DNA of 64,000 bases from Streptomyces sp. SCL15-4 (GCF_033366695.1 NZ_JAOBTQ010000001.1:3534001-3598000), one strand, 5' to 3'; positions 1 to 8,381 are shown, numbered from the stretch's first letter. The notes: generated by a model not told the origin, from the letters alone. Made by a program: numbers and translations.

Positions 1-199
1 CGGCGGCGGCCAGCCGGGCGTGTTCGGCGGCCTGGCGGGCGCGCGGGTCCGGAGGGTGGGCGGGGCCGCCGTGGGCCGGGGCCGGGGCGGGGTCGCCGGC
101 GCAGCCGGACAGCAGGGCGGCCAGTGCGAGGGCGGTGGTGGCGGCGGCCGTCTTCGCGACGCGCGCCCGACTTTTGTCATTTTGTACTACTGCTCGCAT
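1..199 (-). CDS. Putative secreted lipoprotein, N-terminal fragment
   Basis: Only the first 66 codons are in the window; the gene runs off the left edge. The ATG at 199 follows a GGGAGGA ribosome-binding site. The product starts with basic residues (about 1-15), then a hydrophobic Ala/Leu segment ending in a lipobox (LLSGC, Cys at about residue 32), then a Pro/Ala-rich linker and an Arg/Ala-rich helix. This is a type II signal peptide, so the protein should be exported, lipidated on Cys and anchored outside the membrane. The mature domain is not visible and no function can be given. It is transcribed divergently from the methyltransferase at 290. Confidence 0.7.
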   Translation of the reverse strand, partial: MRAVVQNDKSRARVAKTAAATTALALAALLSGCAGDPAPAPAHGGPAHPPDPRARQAAEHARLAAA

Positions 200-289
200 G
201 GTGCCGGATCCTCCCAGGCCCCGGCCCGCGCTCCGGGCCGACACCGCCGCCGCGGGCGCACCATCCACCGACTGGCCCACAATGAGCCG

Positions 290-1456
290 GTGAACGACCT
301 CGCTCTGCTCCTCACCCCCGAAGGCCGCGCCCTCCTCGACGAGGTGCGCGACACCGAGCCCGCGCGGGAACTGGCGGTGGCCACCCGGCTGCGCCGCGAC
401 CACCCCGCCGCACTGGTCTCCGCCGCGCTGGGCCAGGCACGGCTGCGGCAGCGGGCCGCGGCGAAGTTCGGGACGGAGGACGCCGGGCGGATGTTCTTCA
501 CGCCGAACGGGGTCGAGCAGTCCACCCGGGCGAGCGTGGCGGCGTACCGGGCACGGCGGCTGACCGAGCTGGGCGTGACCTCCGTGGCCGACCTGTGCTG
601 CGGCATCGGCGGGGACGCGATCGCGCTGGCGCGGGAAGGGATCCGGGTGCTGGCCGTGGACCGCGACCCGCCGACCGCCGCGGCGGCCCGCGCCAACGCC
701 GAGGCGCTGGGCCTGGCGGACCTGATCGAGGTACGCGAGGCCGATGTCACGGAGGTGGACACCGCCGGATACGACGCGGTGTTCGCGGACCCGGCCCGGC
801 GGGGCGGGCGCGGCAGGGTGTTCGACCCGGAGGCGTACTCGCCGCCGCTGTCCTGGGCGGTCGAGACGGCCCGCCGGGCGCCCCGCGCGGCGCTGAAGAT
901 CGCGCCCGGCATTCCGCACGAGATCGTCCCGGCCGAGGCCGAGGCCGAGTGGATCTCGGACGGCGGGGACGTGAAGGAAGCGGTGCTGTGGTTCGGGACC
1001 GGGACGCCGGGCGCCGTCCGGGCCACGCTGCTGCCGGGGCCGCGCACGCTGCTCGGCCGGGGCCTGCCCGACCCGGCGGTGCGGCCGGTGGGGCGGTACC
1101 TGTACGAGCCGGACGGCGCGGTCATCCGCGCGCACCTGGTCGCGGAGGTGGCCGAGGACCTCGGCGGCGGACTGCTGGACCCGACCATCGCCTACGTCAC
1201 CGCCGACGAACCGCGGCCCACGCCGTACGCCACCGGTTACGAGATCACCGACCGGCTGCCGTTCAACGTCAAGCGGCTGAAGGCCCTGCTGCGCGAGCGG
1301 GAGGTCGGCACGCTGACCGTGAAGAAGCGCGGCTCGGCCGTCGAGCCGGAGGAGCTGCGCCGCAAGGTCCGGCCGCAGGGGCCGAACGCGGCCACCGTCT
1401 TCCTCACCCGGGTGGCGGGGGCGCCGACGATGCTGATCGGTCATCCACTGGGCTGA
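290..1456 (+). CDS. Class I SAM-dependent methyltransferase with THUMP-like C-terminal domain
   Basis: 388 aa. The SAM-binding motif I (DLCCGIGGD) lies near residues 100-110, followed by an acidic motif II (VLAVDRDP) and a motif IV-like DPARRGGRGR. The C-terminus (about 300-388) matches the THUMP-like domain found in actinobacterial paralogues of RNA methyltransferases. The substrate is unknown; a role in RNA modification is inferred from the domain pair. The GTG at 290 was chosen because the family-like sequence begins there and everything upstream is low-complexity; no good Shine-Dalgarno is visible, so the mRNA may be leaderless. Its 3' end overlaps the convergent sigma-factor gene by 16 nt. 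Confidence 0.85.
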   Translation: MNDLALLLTPEGRALLDEVRDTEPARELAVATRLRRDHPAALVSAALGQARLRQRAAAKFGTEDAGRMFFTPNGVEQSTRASVAAYRARRLTELGVTSVADLCCGIGGDAIALAREGIRVLAVDRDPPTAAAARANAEALGLADLIEVREADVTEVDTAGYDAVFADPARRGGRGRVFDPEAYSPPLSWAVETARRAPRAALKIAPGIPHEIVPAEAEAEWISDGGDVKEAVLWFGTGTPGAVRATLLPGPRTLLGRGLPDPAVRPVGRYLYEPDGAVIRAHLVAEVAEDLGGGLLDPTIAYVTADEPRPTPYATGYEITDRLPFNVKRLKALLREREVGTLTVKKRGSAVEPEELRRKVRPQGPNAATVFLTRVAGAPTMLIGHPLG

Positions 1457-2727
1457 TCCGCCCGGCTCAGCAGCAGCGCGCGCTCCCGCTCGTTGCGGGC
1501 CAGCTCCGCCGCCCGGAGGAACTCCTCGCGGGCCTCGGCGGCGCGCCCGAGCCGGGACAGCAGGTCCCCGCGGACGCTGGGCAGCAGGTGGTAGCCGCGC
1601 AGCGCGGGCTCCGCGGCCAGGGCGTCCACCAGCGGCAGGGCCCGTTCCGGGCCGTCGGCCATCGACACGGCGACCGCGCGGTTCAGCTCGACCACGGGGG
1701 ACGGCGAGCGGGCGGCCAGCAGGCCGTACAGCGTGGCGATGGACCGCCAGTCGGTCTCCTCGTAGGTGTGCGCGCGGGCGTGGCAGGCGGCGATGGCCGC
1801 CTGGAGGGCGTACGGGCCGGGCGGGCCCGCCGCCGTGGCTCCGGCGCGTTCCAGGGCGCGCACGCCGCGCGCGATGAGCATGCGGTTCCAGCGGCGGCGG
1901 TCCTGGTCCTTCAGCAGCACCGGTGTGCCGTCGGGCGCGGTGCGGGCGGCGGTGCGGGACGCCTGGAACTCCAGCAGCGCGGTCAGGCCGTGCACCTCGG
2001 GTTCCCGCGGCATCAGCGCGGACAGCACCCGGGCCAGCCGCAGCGCGTCCTCGCACAGGCCCGGGCGCAGCCAGTCGTCGCCGGCGGTGGCCGCGTACCC
2101 CTCGTTGAAGATCAGGTAGATGACGTCCAGGACGGAGCCGAGACGGGCCTCGCGGTCGGGTCCGTACGGCACCTCGAAGGCGACGTTCTTCGCCGCGAGG
2201 GTGCGCTTGGCGCGGACGATGCGCTGGGCGACCGTCGGTTCCGGCACCAGGCAGGCGCGGGCGATCTCGGCCGTGGTCAGGCCGCCGAGCAGGCGCAGCG
2301 TGAGCGCGGTGCGGGCCTGCGGCGACAGGACCGGGTGGCAGGCGGTGAAGACCAGCCGGAGCAGGTCGTCGTCGATGCCGTCCGGGTCGGCGGTCTCCTC
2401 GGGCGGCGCCGTGGTCTTCAGGTCCCGGCCGATCTCGGCGAGTTTGCGGGCGTAGGTCTCCCGGCGCCGGACCAGGTCGACGGCCCGGTGCCGGGCGGTG
2501 GCCATCAGCCAGGCGCCGGGCTTGTCGGGCACCCCGTCCCGGGGCCACCGCTCCAGCGCGGCGACCAGCGCGTCCTGCGCCAGTTCCTCGGCGATGCCGA
2601 CGTCCCGCACGATCCGCGCGACAGCGGCGATCACCCGCGGCGACTCCAGCCGGAAGACGGTCTCGATGGCGTGGGCGGGGGCCGGCTCGGCCGCCGTGGG
2701 CTGTGACTGTGGTTGCACAGGCCACAT
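1441..2727 (-). CDS. ECF42-family RNA polymerase sigma factor with C-terminal TPR-like extension
   Basis: 428 aa, about twice the length of an ordinary ECF sigma factor. Region 2 (with ELAQDALVAALERWP and GAWLMATARHRAVD) is at about residues 35-90. Region 4 (LGGLTTAEIARACLVPEPTVAQRIVRAKR) is near 150-180. A DUF6596/TPR-like extension fills the second half and ends near AAELARNERERALLLSRA. This is the ECF42 layout, in which the extension, not an anti-sigma factor, is known to control activity. ECF42 genes sit next to DGPF/YCII-family genes, as here: the partner stops 33 nt upstream. The ATG at 2727 starts a plausible MWPVQP N-terminus without a strong Shine-Dalgarno. Confidence 0.9.
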   Translation of the reverse strand: MWPVQPQSQPTAAEPAPAHAIETVFRLESPRVIAAVARIVRDVGIAEELAQDALVAALERWPRDGVPDKPGAWLMATARHRAVDLVRRRETYARKLAEIGRDLKTTAPPEETADPDGIDDDLLRLVFTACHPVLSPQARTALTLRLLGGLTTAEIARACLVPEPTVAQRIVRAKRTLAAKNVAFEVPYGPDREARLGSVLDVIYLIFNEGYAATAGDDWLRPGLCEDALRLARVLSALMPREPEVHGLTALLEFQASRTAARTAPDGTPVLLKDQDRRRWNRMLIARGVRALERAGATAAGPPGPYALQAAIAACHARAHTYEETDWRSIATLYGLLAARSPSPVVELNRAVAVSMADGPERALPLVDALAAEPALRGYHLLPSVRGDLLSRLGRAAEAREEFLRAAELARNERERALLLSRADQPSG

Positions 2728-2759
2728 GCAACACCGTGCGGGCCCCCGGGCCAAGCGGC

Positions 2760-3116
2760 TCAGGCCTCGGCGATCTCCCGCAGCTCGCAGGCGATGGTCC
2801 ACTCCGGGCCGTGGACGGCCAGGAAGCGCCGGGTCCACTCCAGGGCCTCGGCGCGGTCCTTGCACTGCATGAGCGCGTAACCGCCGACGACCTCCTTGGA
2901 CTCGGTGAACGGCCCGTCGGTGACGGTGGCCCGCTCGCCGTCCCAGTCCACCCGGGTGGCCCGCGCGGCCGGGGTCAGCCCGGCGGTGTCGAGCAGGACG
3001 CCGGCCTTGGTGATCTCCTCGATCAGCTCGCCCATCCGCCGCTGGAGCTCCGCGCTGGGGCCGCCGGCGGGCGCGGTGGACTCGTCGATGCGCACGAGCG
3101 ACAGGTAACGGGGCAT
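2760..3116 (-). CDS. YCII/DGPF-domain protein, partner of the ECF42 sigma factor
   Basis: 118 aa. It begins MPRYLSLVRIDES and carries the diagnostic DGPF tetrapeptide (VTDGPFTESKEVVGGY) near residues 60-75. That places it in the YCII-related family with a dimeric ferredoxin-like fold. DGPF proteins are the conserved targets of ECF42 sigma factors; their biochemical role is not established. GAGGGAGAC precedes the ATG at 3116. The gene is upstream of and co-oriented with the sigma gene, with a 32-nt gap, so the two probably form one autoregulated transcript from the promoter-like site at 3168-3194. Confidence 0.88.
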   Translation of the reverse strand: MPRYLSLVRIDESTAPAGGPSAELQRRMGELIEEITKAGVLLDTAGLTPAARATRVDWDGERATVTDGPFTESKEVVGGYALMQCKDRAEALEWTRRFLAVHGPEWTIACELREIAEA

Positions 3117-3167
3117 GGTGTCTCCCTCGGTCGGGCGGCGGGGCCGTTCCCCGCCGCTCACCTGTAC

Positions 3168-3194
3168 GTCGAACGGGAGACGCCGGGATCGACA
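3168..3194 (-). promoter_or_regulatory. Candidate ECF42-dependent promoter upstream of the DGPF gene
   Basis: On the minus strand a TGTCGA hexamer (3189-3194) is followed after 17 nt by CGAC (3168-3171), about 50 nt upstream of the DGPF start. ECF42 sigma factors are known to use a TGTCGA -35 box and a short CGA/TC -10 box, so this is a plausible autoregulatory promoter. The motif match is seen; the function is inferred. Confidence 0.6.
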
Positions 3195-3201
3195 CGCGGC
3201 C

Positions 3202-3227
3202 GGAAGAAATCCACAAGGATTTCCTCC
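3202..3227 (-). terminator. Hairpin after the LCP gene
   Basis: GGAAGAAATCC and GGATTTCCTCC pair (10 of 11 positions) around an ACAA loop. It is unusually AT-rich for this genome. It lies 13 nt past the LCP stop codon and just upstream of the ECF42-type promoter, so it may insulate the sigma cassette from LCP transcription. No T-run follows. Confidence 0.45.
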
Positions 3228-3239
3228 GCGTCCCGGACC

Positions 3240-4295
3240 TCAGCGCAGGGACGCCCAGAGTTCGCTCGCCCGGGGTTCCTCGGGGATCACGCGGTTGGGG
3301 TCGGAGGGGGCCGGGACGACCGGCATCGTCACCGTCGTCACCCGGTCGGCGCTCAGGTCCCGAAGGCTCCGGCCGAGGCTCGTCAGCTCGCCCAGGGAGT
3401 CCAGGCCGGTGTCGGTGGTGAGGCCGGCGGTGACGGCGTCGGCGACCTGGTAGAGCCGGGCCGGGTCGGTGAGCAGTCCGGCATCGGAGATCTGCTCCAG
3501 CAGGGCCTTGACCAGCGTCTGCTGAAGTCCTATGCGGCCCAGGTCGCTGCCGTCGCCGATGCCGTGCCGGGTGCGGGCGAGGGCCAGGGCGCGCGTGCCG
3601 TCGAGGTGGTGGGTGCCGGCCTTGAGGTGGAGGTGGCTCTGGTCGTCGTCGATGTCCTGCTCGGTGGTGACGTCCACCCCGCCGAGCGCGTCGACCAGCC
3701 GGGCGAAGCCGGAGAAGTCGATTTCGAGGTAGTGGTCCATGCGGACGCCGGTGAGCGACTCCACGGTCTTCACCGCGCACACCGGACCGCCCAGCGCGTA
3801 GGCGCTGTTGAACATCGCGCCGTACGCCGGTGCCGAGGCGCCGCCCGAGTCCAGCGGGCAGGACGGGCGGGTGACGAGCGTGTCGCGCGGGATGCTGACC
3901 ACGGTCGCCGCCGTCCGGCCCGCGTCGAGGTGCACGACCATCGCCGTGTCGGACCGGGCGCCCTCGCTGTCGCCGCCGCCCAGTTCCCGGTTGGCCGCGC
4001 CGCTGCGCGAGTCCGAGCCGAGGACCAGGATGTTCAGCGAGCCGGTGGGCACCGGGGAGGCATCGGCGGAGGCGGTCGGGGCGGGGGTGAGCACCGCGCG
4101 GGCGGGCCGGTCGTCGCCGAGCGCGCTGTCGATGTCGACGCTGGTGATGTTGCCGTTCAGGTGCCAGTACGCCCAGCTCGCCGCCGCGGCGGCCAGCATC
4201 AGTGCGCCCGTCAGGGTCAGCCCGGCGATTTTGAGCGCTCTCGACCGCCGGCGCACGCGTCTGCCCGTGCCGCCTTGCTCCTCGTGTCGCGTCAC
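3240..4295 (-). CDS. LCP (LytR-CpsA-Psr) family cell-wall glycopolymer ligase
   Basis: 351 aa. A cytoplasmic Arg-rich start (to about residue 20) is followed by one transmembrane helix (ALKIAGLTLTGALMLAAAAA) and an extracellular LCP domain (about 85-350). Characteristic LCP elements are visible: ILVLGSDSR, ARSDTAMVV, VSIPRDTLV, FNSAYALGG, DFSGFARLVDALGGVDV and a conserved ARTRHG. LCP enzymes transfer undecaprenyl-linked glycopolymers to peptidoglycan at the outer face of the membrane. The start is GTG at 4295. The gene is downstream of and co-oriented with the lacI-type gene but separated by 142 nt, so it probably has its own promoter. Confidence 0.9.
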   Translation of the reverse strand: MTRHEEQGGTGRRVRRRSRALKIAGLTLTGALMLAAAAASWAYWHLNGNITSVDIDSALGDDRPARAVLTPAPTASADASPVPTGSLNILVLGSDSRSGAANRELGGGDSEGARSDTAMVVHLDAGRTAATVVSIPRDTLVTRPSCPLDSGGASAPAYGAMFNSAYALGGPVCAVKTVESLTGVRMDHYLEIDFSGFARLVDALGGVDVTTEQDIDDDQSHLHLKAGTHHLDGTRALALARTRHGIGDGSDLGRIGLQQTLVKALLEQISDAGLLTDPARLYQVADAVTAGLTTDTGLDSLGELTSLGRSLRDLSADRVTTVTMPVVPAPSDPNRVIPEEPRASELWASLR

Positions 4296-4437
4296 GACAG
4301 GAACATAAGTCCGAATGATGAACGGATAGTCGGCCGTTTCCGCGTGAACCGGTTTTCTTGTGAAATTCTCATCCGACGGCTCACCTGACGGACCGTCGGC
4401 GCGCGTCCGCCCGGCGCGCGCCCCGCCCGGCGGCGCG

Positions 4438-5475
4438 TCAGCTTCCGGCCGTCGCGGGAGCGGCCGTGCTGGAGCGCACCACCAGGCTCGTCGCCAGCTC
4501 CACCCGGGTCGTCGTCCGATCGTCCTCGGCCCGGCCCAGTTCCAGCACCAGCCGGGCCGCGGCCTCGGCCATCTCGGTCAGCGGCTGCCGTACGGTCGTC
4601 AGCGGCGGCCCCACCCAGCGGGCCACCGGCAGATCGTCGAAGCCGACCACACTGAGGTCCTCCGGGATGCGCAGCCCCAGTTCGCGGGCGGCCTCGTACA
4701 GGCCGAGGGCCTGGAGGTCGTTGCCCGCGAAGACGGCGGTGGGCCGGTCCGGGCGGCGCAGCAGTTCGAGTCCCAGCCGGTAGCCGGCGTCGTGGTGGAA
4801 GTCGCCGGCGAGGACCAGCGAGGGGTCCGCGGGCAGCCCGGCCGTCTCCAGGGCCGCCCGGTAGCCGTCGACGCGGGCCCGGCTGCACATCATCGGGGAC
4901 GGTCCGCTGATCGCGCCGATCCGGGTGTGGCCGAGTTCCACCAGGTGCCGCGTGGCGGCGAGTCCGCCCTGCCAGTTGGTGGCGCCGATGGAGGGCACGT
5001 CCGGCCCCGGGTCGCCCGCCGGGTCCATCACCACGAACGGGATGGAGCGGCTGGTCAGCAGGGCCCGCTGGGACTCGTCGAGGCCGGAGAGCACCAGCAC
5101 CACGCCGTGCGGGCGGCGGGCGGCGACCTGGTCGGCCCAGGTCCGGCCGGGGGTGAGCCGGCCCGCCGACTCGGAGAGCACCACGCTCAGTCCGGCGTCC
5201 CGGGCCACGTTCTCCACGCCCCGGATGACCTCCAGCGCCCAGGCGCTCTCCAGTTCGTGGAAGACGAGGTCGATCAGCGGCGAGCGGGACGCCTCGGCAC
5301 GCCGGCGCCGGTAGCCGTAGGCGCGCAGCAGATCCTCGACCCGGGTGCGGGTCGCCGGGGCGACGTCGGCACGGCCGTTGAGGACCTTCGAAACAGTCGG
5401 AGCGGAGACCCCGGCCTCCCGGGCGATCTCGGCGAGGGTCGCCGTCTGTGTTTCTGCGGGCTTCGAAGGCTTCAT
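4438..5475 (-). CDS. LacI-family transcriptional regulator
   Basis: 345 aa. The N-terminal helix-turn-helix and hinge ([22 protein letters not shown], about residues 12-35) are typical of LacI/GalR, followed by a periplasmic-binding-protein-like sensor (about 65-335) with [22 protein letters not shown] and [20 protein letters not shown]. Such regulators repress sugar-use genes and are released by a sugar ligand. No sugar-transport or glycosidase gene is adjacent, so the regulon is unknown; the GH115 gene at 52665 is far away. The ATG at 5475 has no clear Shine-Dalgarno. Confidence 0.92.
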   Translation of the reverse strand: MKPSKPAETQTATLAEIAREAGVSAPTVSKVLNGRADVAPATRTRVEDLLRAYGYRRRRAEASRSPLIDLVFHELESAWALEVIRGVENVARDAGLSVVLSESAGRLTPGRTWADQVAARRPHGVVLVLSGLDESQRALLTSRSIPFVVMDPAGDPGPDVPSIGATNWQGGLAATRHLVELGHTRIGAISGPSPMMCSRARVDGYRAALETAGLPADPSLVLAGDFHHDAGYRLGLELLRRPDRPTAVFAGNDLQALGLYEAARELGLRIPEDLSVVGFDDLPVARWVGPPLTTVRQPLTEMAEAAARLVLELGRAEDDRTTTRVELATSLVVRSSTAAPATAGS

Positions 5476-5601
5476 GCGAGCGATCGTATCCGCGCGGGGG
5501 CGTGGGACGAAGCGTCGTGCACCGGCACGGGGCTTCGGAACATTCGGTCACACCCACGAAACATTCGACGGATGCCCGGTTCTACCACCACAACGCGAAC
5601 A

Positions 5602-5631
5602 ACCCCACCTCCGGTTTCCCGGGGGCGGGGT
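5602..5631 (-). terminator. Terminator-like hairpin after the tRNA
   Basis: On the minus strand ACCCCGCC...CCGG pairs with CCGG...GGTGGGGT around a GAAA tetraloop (12 pairs, one G-U, one mismatch). TTGTT follows. It starts 6 nt beyond the encoded CCA end of the tRNA and probably ends its transcript. Confidence 0.6.
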
Positions 5632-5637
5632 GTCGAA

Positions 5638-5710
5638 TGGAGCGCCGGGCAGGCCTTGCACCTGCATCTCCCCGCAGGAAGCGGGGCGTCTTTCCTTGGA
5701 CCACCAACGC
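5638..5710 (-). tRNA. tRNA-Gly(UCC), divergent sequence
   Basis: A 73-nt cloverleaf was folded by hand on the minus strand. The acceptor GCGTTGG pairs with CCGGCGC through all seven pairs (two G-U), followed by U73 and an encoded CCA. The D stem is GTC/GAC with loop CAAGGAAA, which contains G18-G19. The anticodon stem is CCCCG/CGGGG with loop CTTCCTG, giving anticodon UCC after U33. The variable loop is 4 nt. The T stem is GCAGG/CCTGC with loop TGCAAGG. U8, A14, C56, A58 and an A15-U48 pair support tertiary folding. G1:C72, C2:G71, G3:C70, U73, C35 and C36 are the known bacterial glycine identity elements. The T loop has G at position 55 instead of U, and position 37 is U; both are unusual. 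It stands alone, with its own promoter and terminator. Confidence 0.8.
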
Positions 5711-5751
5711 ACTGGCTCCGGGCCGGTGTTCCGGCCGTTCGCTGTGTGATG

Positions 5752-5782
5752 ATCATAGCGCAGGAAGGGGGTGCCTCCGCAA
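5752..5782 (-). promoter_or_regulatory. Promoter for the divergent tRNA-Gly
   Basis: On the minus strand a near-consensus -10 box TATGAT (5752-5757) has a TTGCGG hexamer (5777-5782) 19 nt upstream. Transcription would start about 35 nt before the mature tRNA 5' end. The leader contains a perfect GGCCGG-AACA-CCGGCC hairpin (5721-5736) that RNase P would remove. Confidence 0.6.
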
Positions 5783-5809
5783 CCTCGGCCGTCACACCTG
5801 CCTCAACGT

Positions 5810-5836
5810 ACTCGACGGACTCGACGGACTCGACGG
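5810..5836. repeat. Three tandem copies of a 9-bp unit
   Basis: ACTCGACGG is repeated exactly three times without spacer, immediately past the stop of the small gene ending at 5848. No function is apparent; it may be a slippage product. Confidence 0.8.
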
Positions 5837-5847
5837 CCCCTGGCGCC

Positions 5848-6105
5848 TCAGCCGTCCGCCACCGCCTCGAAGCGCCACCGGTGCACGGTCCGGGTCACCA
5901 GCTCCGGGTCCGGCTCGGGCAGTTCCGGGAGCGGTGCGTCGTACGGCGCGTCCCACCAGGTGACGACCAGCACCCGGTCCTGCGGCGCGCGGAAGGTCTC
6001 CCGGCGCAGCGGCTCCTTGGCCAGGCGCTGGGCGCGGACCCAGGCCAGCAGGTCGGCGCCCCGTCCGTCGGCCGCCCGCGCCTCCCACATCAGGGCGACG
6101 GTCAC
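5848..6105 (-). CDS. Small conserved-type protein translationally coupled to tsaD
   Basis: 85 aa. The GTG at 6105 overlaps the tsaD stop codon in a GTGA tetranucleotide, so translation is coupled to tsaD. The product begins [16 protein letters not shown] and has two strand-like stretches (ALMWEARA and [11 protein letters not shown]) around an Arg-rich helix, reminiscent of a small ferredoxin-like (ABM-type) fold. No catalytic motif is recognised. The coupling suggests it is made in step with the t6A enzyme, but its function is unknown. Transcription comes from the tsa operon. Confidence 0.65.
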   Translation of the reverse strand: MTVALMWEARAADGRGADLLAWVRAQRLAKEPLRRETFRAPQDRVLVVTWWDAPYDAPLPELPEPDPELVTRTVHRWRFEAVADG

Positions 6106-7202
6106 GAGTACAGGTTCTCCTTGCTGACCTCGTGCACGTGGTCGTGGTCGTGTCCGGGCACGTGCGGGTCGGTCACCGGCAGCGAGGAGTCCGCCGACAG
6201 GTCCCAGCTGGACGCGGCCCGGTTGCGGGCGACCATCTCGGCGCCCAGCGCGGCCACCATCGCGCCGTTGTCCGTGCACAGCTTGGGGCGCGGCACGCGC
6301 AGCCGGATGCCGGCCGCCTCGCAGCGCTCCTGGGCGAGGGCGCGCAGCCGGGAGTTGGCCGCGACCCCGCCGCCGATCATGAGGTGGTCCACGCCCTCGT
6401 CCTTGCAGGCGCGGACGGCCTTGCGGGTCAGCACGTCGACCACGGCCTCCTGGAAGGAGGCGGCCACGTCGCGGACCGGGACCTCCTCACCGGCCGCGCG
6501 CCTGGCCTCGATCCAGCGGGCCACGGCGGTCTTCAGGCCGGAGAAGGAGAAGTCGTACGCCGGGTCGCGGGGGCCGGTCAGGCCGCGCGGGAAGGCGATC
6601 GCCGCCGGGTCGCCCTCCTTGGCGTAGCGGTCGATGACCGGGCCGCCGGGGAAGCCCAGGTTCAGCACGCGGGCGATCTTGTCGAAGGCCTCGCCGGCCG
6701 CGTCGTCGATGGTCGCGCCCATCGGGCGCACGTCGGAGGTGATGTCCGAGGACAGCAGCAGGGAGGAGTGGCCGCCGGAGACCAGCAGGGCCATCGTCGG
6801 CTCGGGCAGCGGGCCGTGCTCCAGCTGGTCCACGCAGATGTGGGAGGCGAGGTGGTTCACGCCGTACAGGGGCTTGCCGAGAGCGTAGGCGTACGCCTTG
6901 GCGGCCGAGACGCCGACGAGCAGGGCGCCCGCGAGGCCGGGGCCCGCGGTGACCGCGATGCCGTCCAGGTCCCTGGCGCTGACCCCCGCCTCCTTCAGCG
7001 CGCGGTCGATGGTGGGGACCATCGCCTCCAGGTGGGCGCGGGAGGCCACCTCCGGCACGACACCGCCGAAGCGGGCGTGCTCGTCGACGCTGGAGGCGAC
7101 GGCGTCCGCCAGCAGGGTGGTGCCGCGGACGATGCCGACGCCGGTCTCGTCGCAGGAGGTCTCGATGCCGAGTACGAGAGGCTCGTCGCGTGAGTCAGTC
7201 AT
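6102..7202 (-). CDS. tsaD: tRNA N6-adenosine threonylcarbamoyltransferase TsaD
   Basis: 366 aa. TsaD transfers the threonylcarbamoyl group from TC-AMP to A37 of ANN-decoding tRNAs, acting with TsaB and TsaE in the cytoplasm. The ASKHA-fold Kae1 core is complete: [15 protein letters not shown] at the N-terminus, the metal-ligand motif HLASH near residue 115, [20 protein letters not shown], and [11 protein letters not shown]. The last 30 residues are a His-rich tail (DHDHVHEV) beyond the usual end. The ATG at 7202 overlaps the end of rimI by 8 nt. The tsaB, rimI and tsaE neighbours confirm the assignment. Confidence 0.97.
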   Translation of the reverse strand: MTDSRDEPLVLGIETSCDETGVGIVRGTTLLADAVASSVDEHARFGGVVPEVASRAHLEAMVPTIDRALKEAGVSARDLDGIAVTAGPGLAGALLVGVSAAKAYAYALGKPLYGVNHLASHICVDQLEHGPLPEPTMALLVSGGHSSLLLSSDITSDVRPMGATIDDAAGEAFDKIARVLNLGFPGGPVIDRYAKEGDPAAIAFPRGLTGPRDPAYDFSFSGLKTAVARWIEARRAAGEEVPVRDVAASFQEAVVDVLTRKAVRACKDEGVDHLMIGGGVAANSRLRALAQERCEAAGIRLRVPRPKLCTDNGAMVAALGAEMVARNRAASSWDLSADSSLPVTDPHVPGHDHDHVHEVSKENLYS

Positions 7203-7728
7203 TGATCTCGGTTCCTTGTGCGGGGGCGGACCCGGCGGCGGGGCCGCTGTCGGGCCCGTGGGTCAGGCGCATCACCAGGGCGTCCACGTTTCCGGGCTGG
7301 TAGTAGCCGCGCCGGAAGCCGACGGGGACGAAGCCGAAGCGTTCGTAGAGCTTCTGGGCGCGGACGTTGTCGACCCGGCATTCGAGCATCACGTCGGGAC
7401 ACTCGAACGCGGTCGCCGCGCGCAGCAGCTCGGCCAGCAGGCGGGCGCCGAGGCCGGTGCCCTGGTAGTCGCGGGCGACGGCGATGGTCTGGACGTCGGC
7501 CGTGTCACCGGCCGCGGCCAGGCCGCCGTACCCGACGATCCGGCCGTCGGCGGACTCGGCGACGAGATAGCACCGGGTGGCCTCGGGGCCCCGGGCGTGG
7601 GCCAGCTCGGACCAGAACATCCCCCGGGACCAGGCGTCCTCGGGGAACAGGTCCCGTTCCAGCTCCAGGACCGGGTCGATGTCCCACCAGCGCATCTCGC
7701 GCAGTCGGGGAGGTGCCGGCTGTGTCAC
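7195..7728 (-). CDS. rimI: Ribosomal-protein-alanine N-acetyltransferase RimI-like
   Basis: 177 aa GNAT enzyme. It contains the acetyl-CoA loop ([19 protein letters not shown], about residues 80-98) and the C-terminal [23 protein letters not shown] signature of RimI, which acetylates N-terminal Ala of S18 and sometimes other proteins. The GTG at 7728 overlaps the tsaB stop (GTGA), and the 3' end overlaps tsaD. The gene is regularly found between tsaB and tsaD in actinobacteria, which makes RimI more likely than a drug acetyltransferase. Confidence 0.88.
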   Translation of the reverse strand: MTQPAPPRLREMRWWDIDPVLELERDLFPEDAWSRGMFWSELAHARGPEATRCYLVAESADGRIVGYGGLAAAGDTADVQTIAVARDYQGTGLGARLLAELLRAATAFECPDVMLECRVDNVRAQKLYERFGFVPVGFRRGYYQPGNVDALVMRLTHGPDSGPAAGSAPAQGTEIND

Positions 7729-8381
7729 TTGGGGGTGACCACCTTGTAGTTCTTGGGGACCTGGGCGTCCGGGCGGCGCAGGTACAGCGGCCGGGGCGCG
7801 GGCGGTTCCACGCCCGCGGCCAGCCGTTCGGCGGCGAGCGCGGCGAGCGCGGCGGCGGACACGTGCTCGGGTTCGTGGACGCTCGGGAAGGTGTCCGGGT
7901 AGAGCAGCGCGCCGGCGCCGACCGCCGGGAGGCCCGCGACCCGCTCGGCGATGTCGGCGGGACGGTCCACGGCCGGATCGGTCAGCCGGGTGCGGGAGTC
8001 GGCGTAGGTCGCCCAGTAGACCTCCTTGCGCCGGGCGTCGGTCGCCACGACGAAGGGGCCCTTCTCGATGTCGGCGGCGTAGGCGAGGCCGTCCAGCGTG
8101 CACACGCCGTACACCGGGACGCCGAGCGCCAGGCCGAAGGTGTCGGCGGTCATCAGGCCGACGCGCAGGCCGGTGTAGGGACCGGGCCCGGTGCCGACGA
8201 CGATGCCGGTGACGGCCTCCAGCTTCAGTCCGGCCTCGGTGAGGACCCGGTCGACGGCCGGCAGCAGCAGCTCTCCGTGCCGGCGCGCGTCCACCTGGCT
8301 CGACGAGGCGATGACGTCCGTGCCGTCGTGCAGCGCGACGGTGACGGCGGGTGTTGCGGTATCCAGAGCGAGCAAGAGCAC
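7725..8381 (-). CDS. tsaB: tRNA threonylcarbamoyladenosine biosynthesis protein TsaB
   Basis: 218 aa ASKHA-fold scaffold that dimerises with TsaD for t6A synthesis. The family signatures are LLALDTATPAVTVAL at the N-terminus, the GTGPGPYTGLRVGL loop (about residues 62-75) and DARRKEVYW. It is slightly shorter than E. coli TsaB and lacks the metal site of TsaD, as expected. The start is GTG at 8381. It is the first gene of a tightly overlapping tsaB-rimI-tsaD-small-ORF unit; tsaE lies upstream beyond a plus-strand gene. Confidence 0.93.
   Translation of the reverse strand: MLLLALDTATPAVTVALHDGTDVIASSSQVDARRHGELLLPAVDRVLTEAGLKLEAVTGIVVGTGPGPYTGLRVGLMTADTFGLALGVPVYGVCTLDGLAYAADIEKGPFVVATDARRKEVYWATYADSRTRLTDPAVDRPADIAERVAGLPAVGAGALLYPDTFPSVHEPEHVSAAALAALAAERLAAGVEPPAPRPLYLRRPDAQVPKNYKVVTPK

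Noticed and set aside
595..2706. A 703-codon plus-strand frame over the methyltransferase and sigma genes
   Set aside because: It is an Arg/Gly/Ala-rich shadow overlapping two well-supported genes.
1441..3780. One long 779-residue fusion of the sigma factor with upstream sequence
   Set aside because: The sequence before residue 351 is a shadow of the DGPF and LCP genes; the sigma factor starts at 2727.
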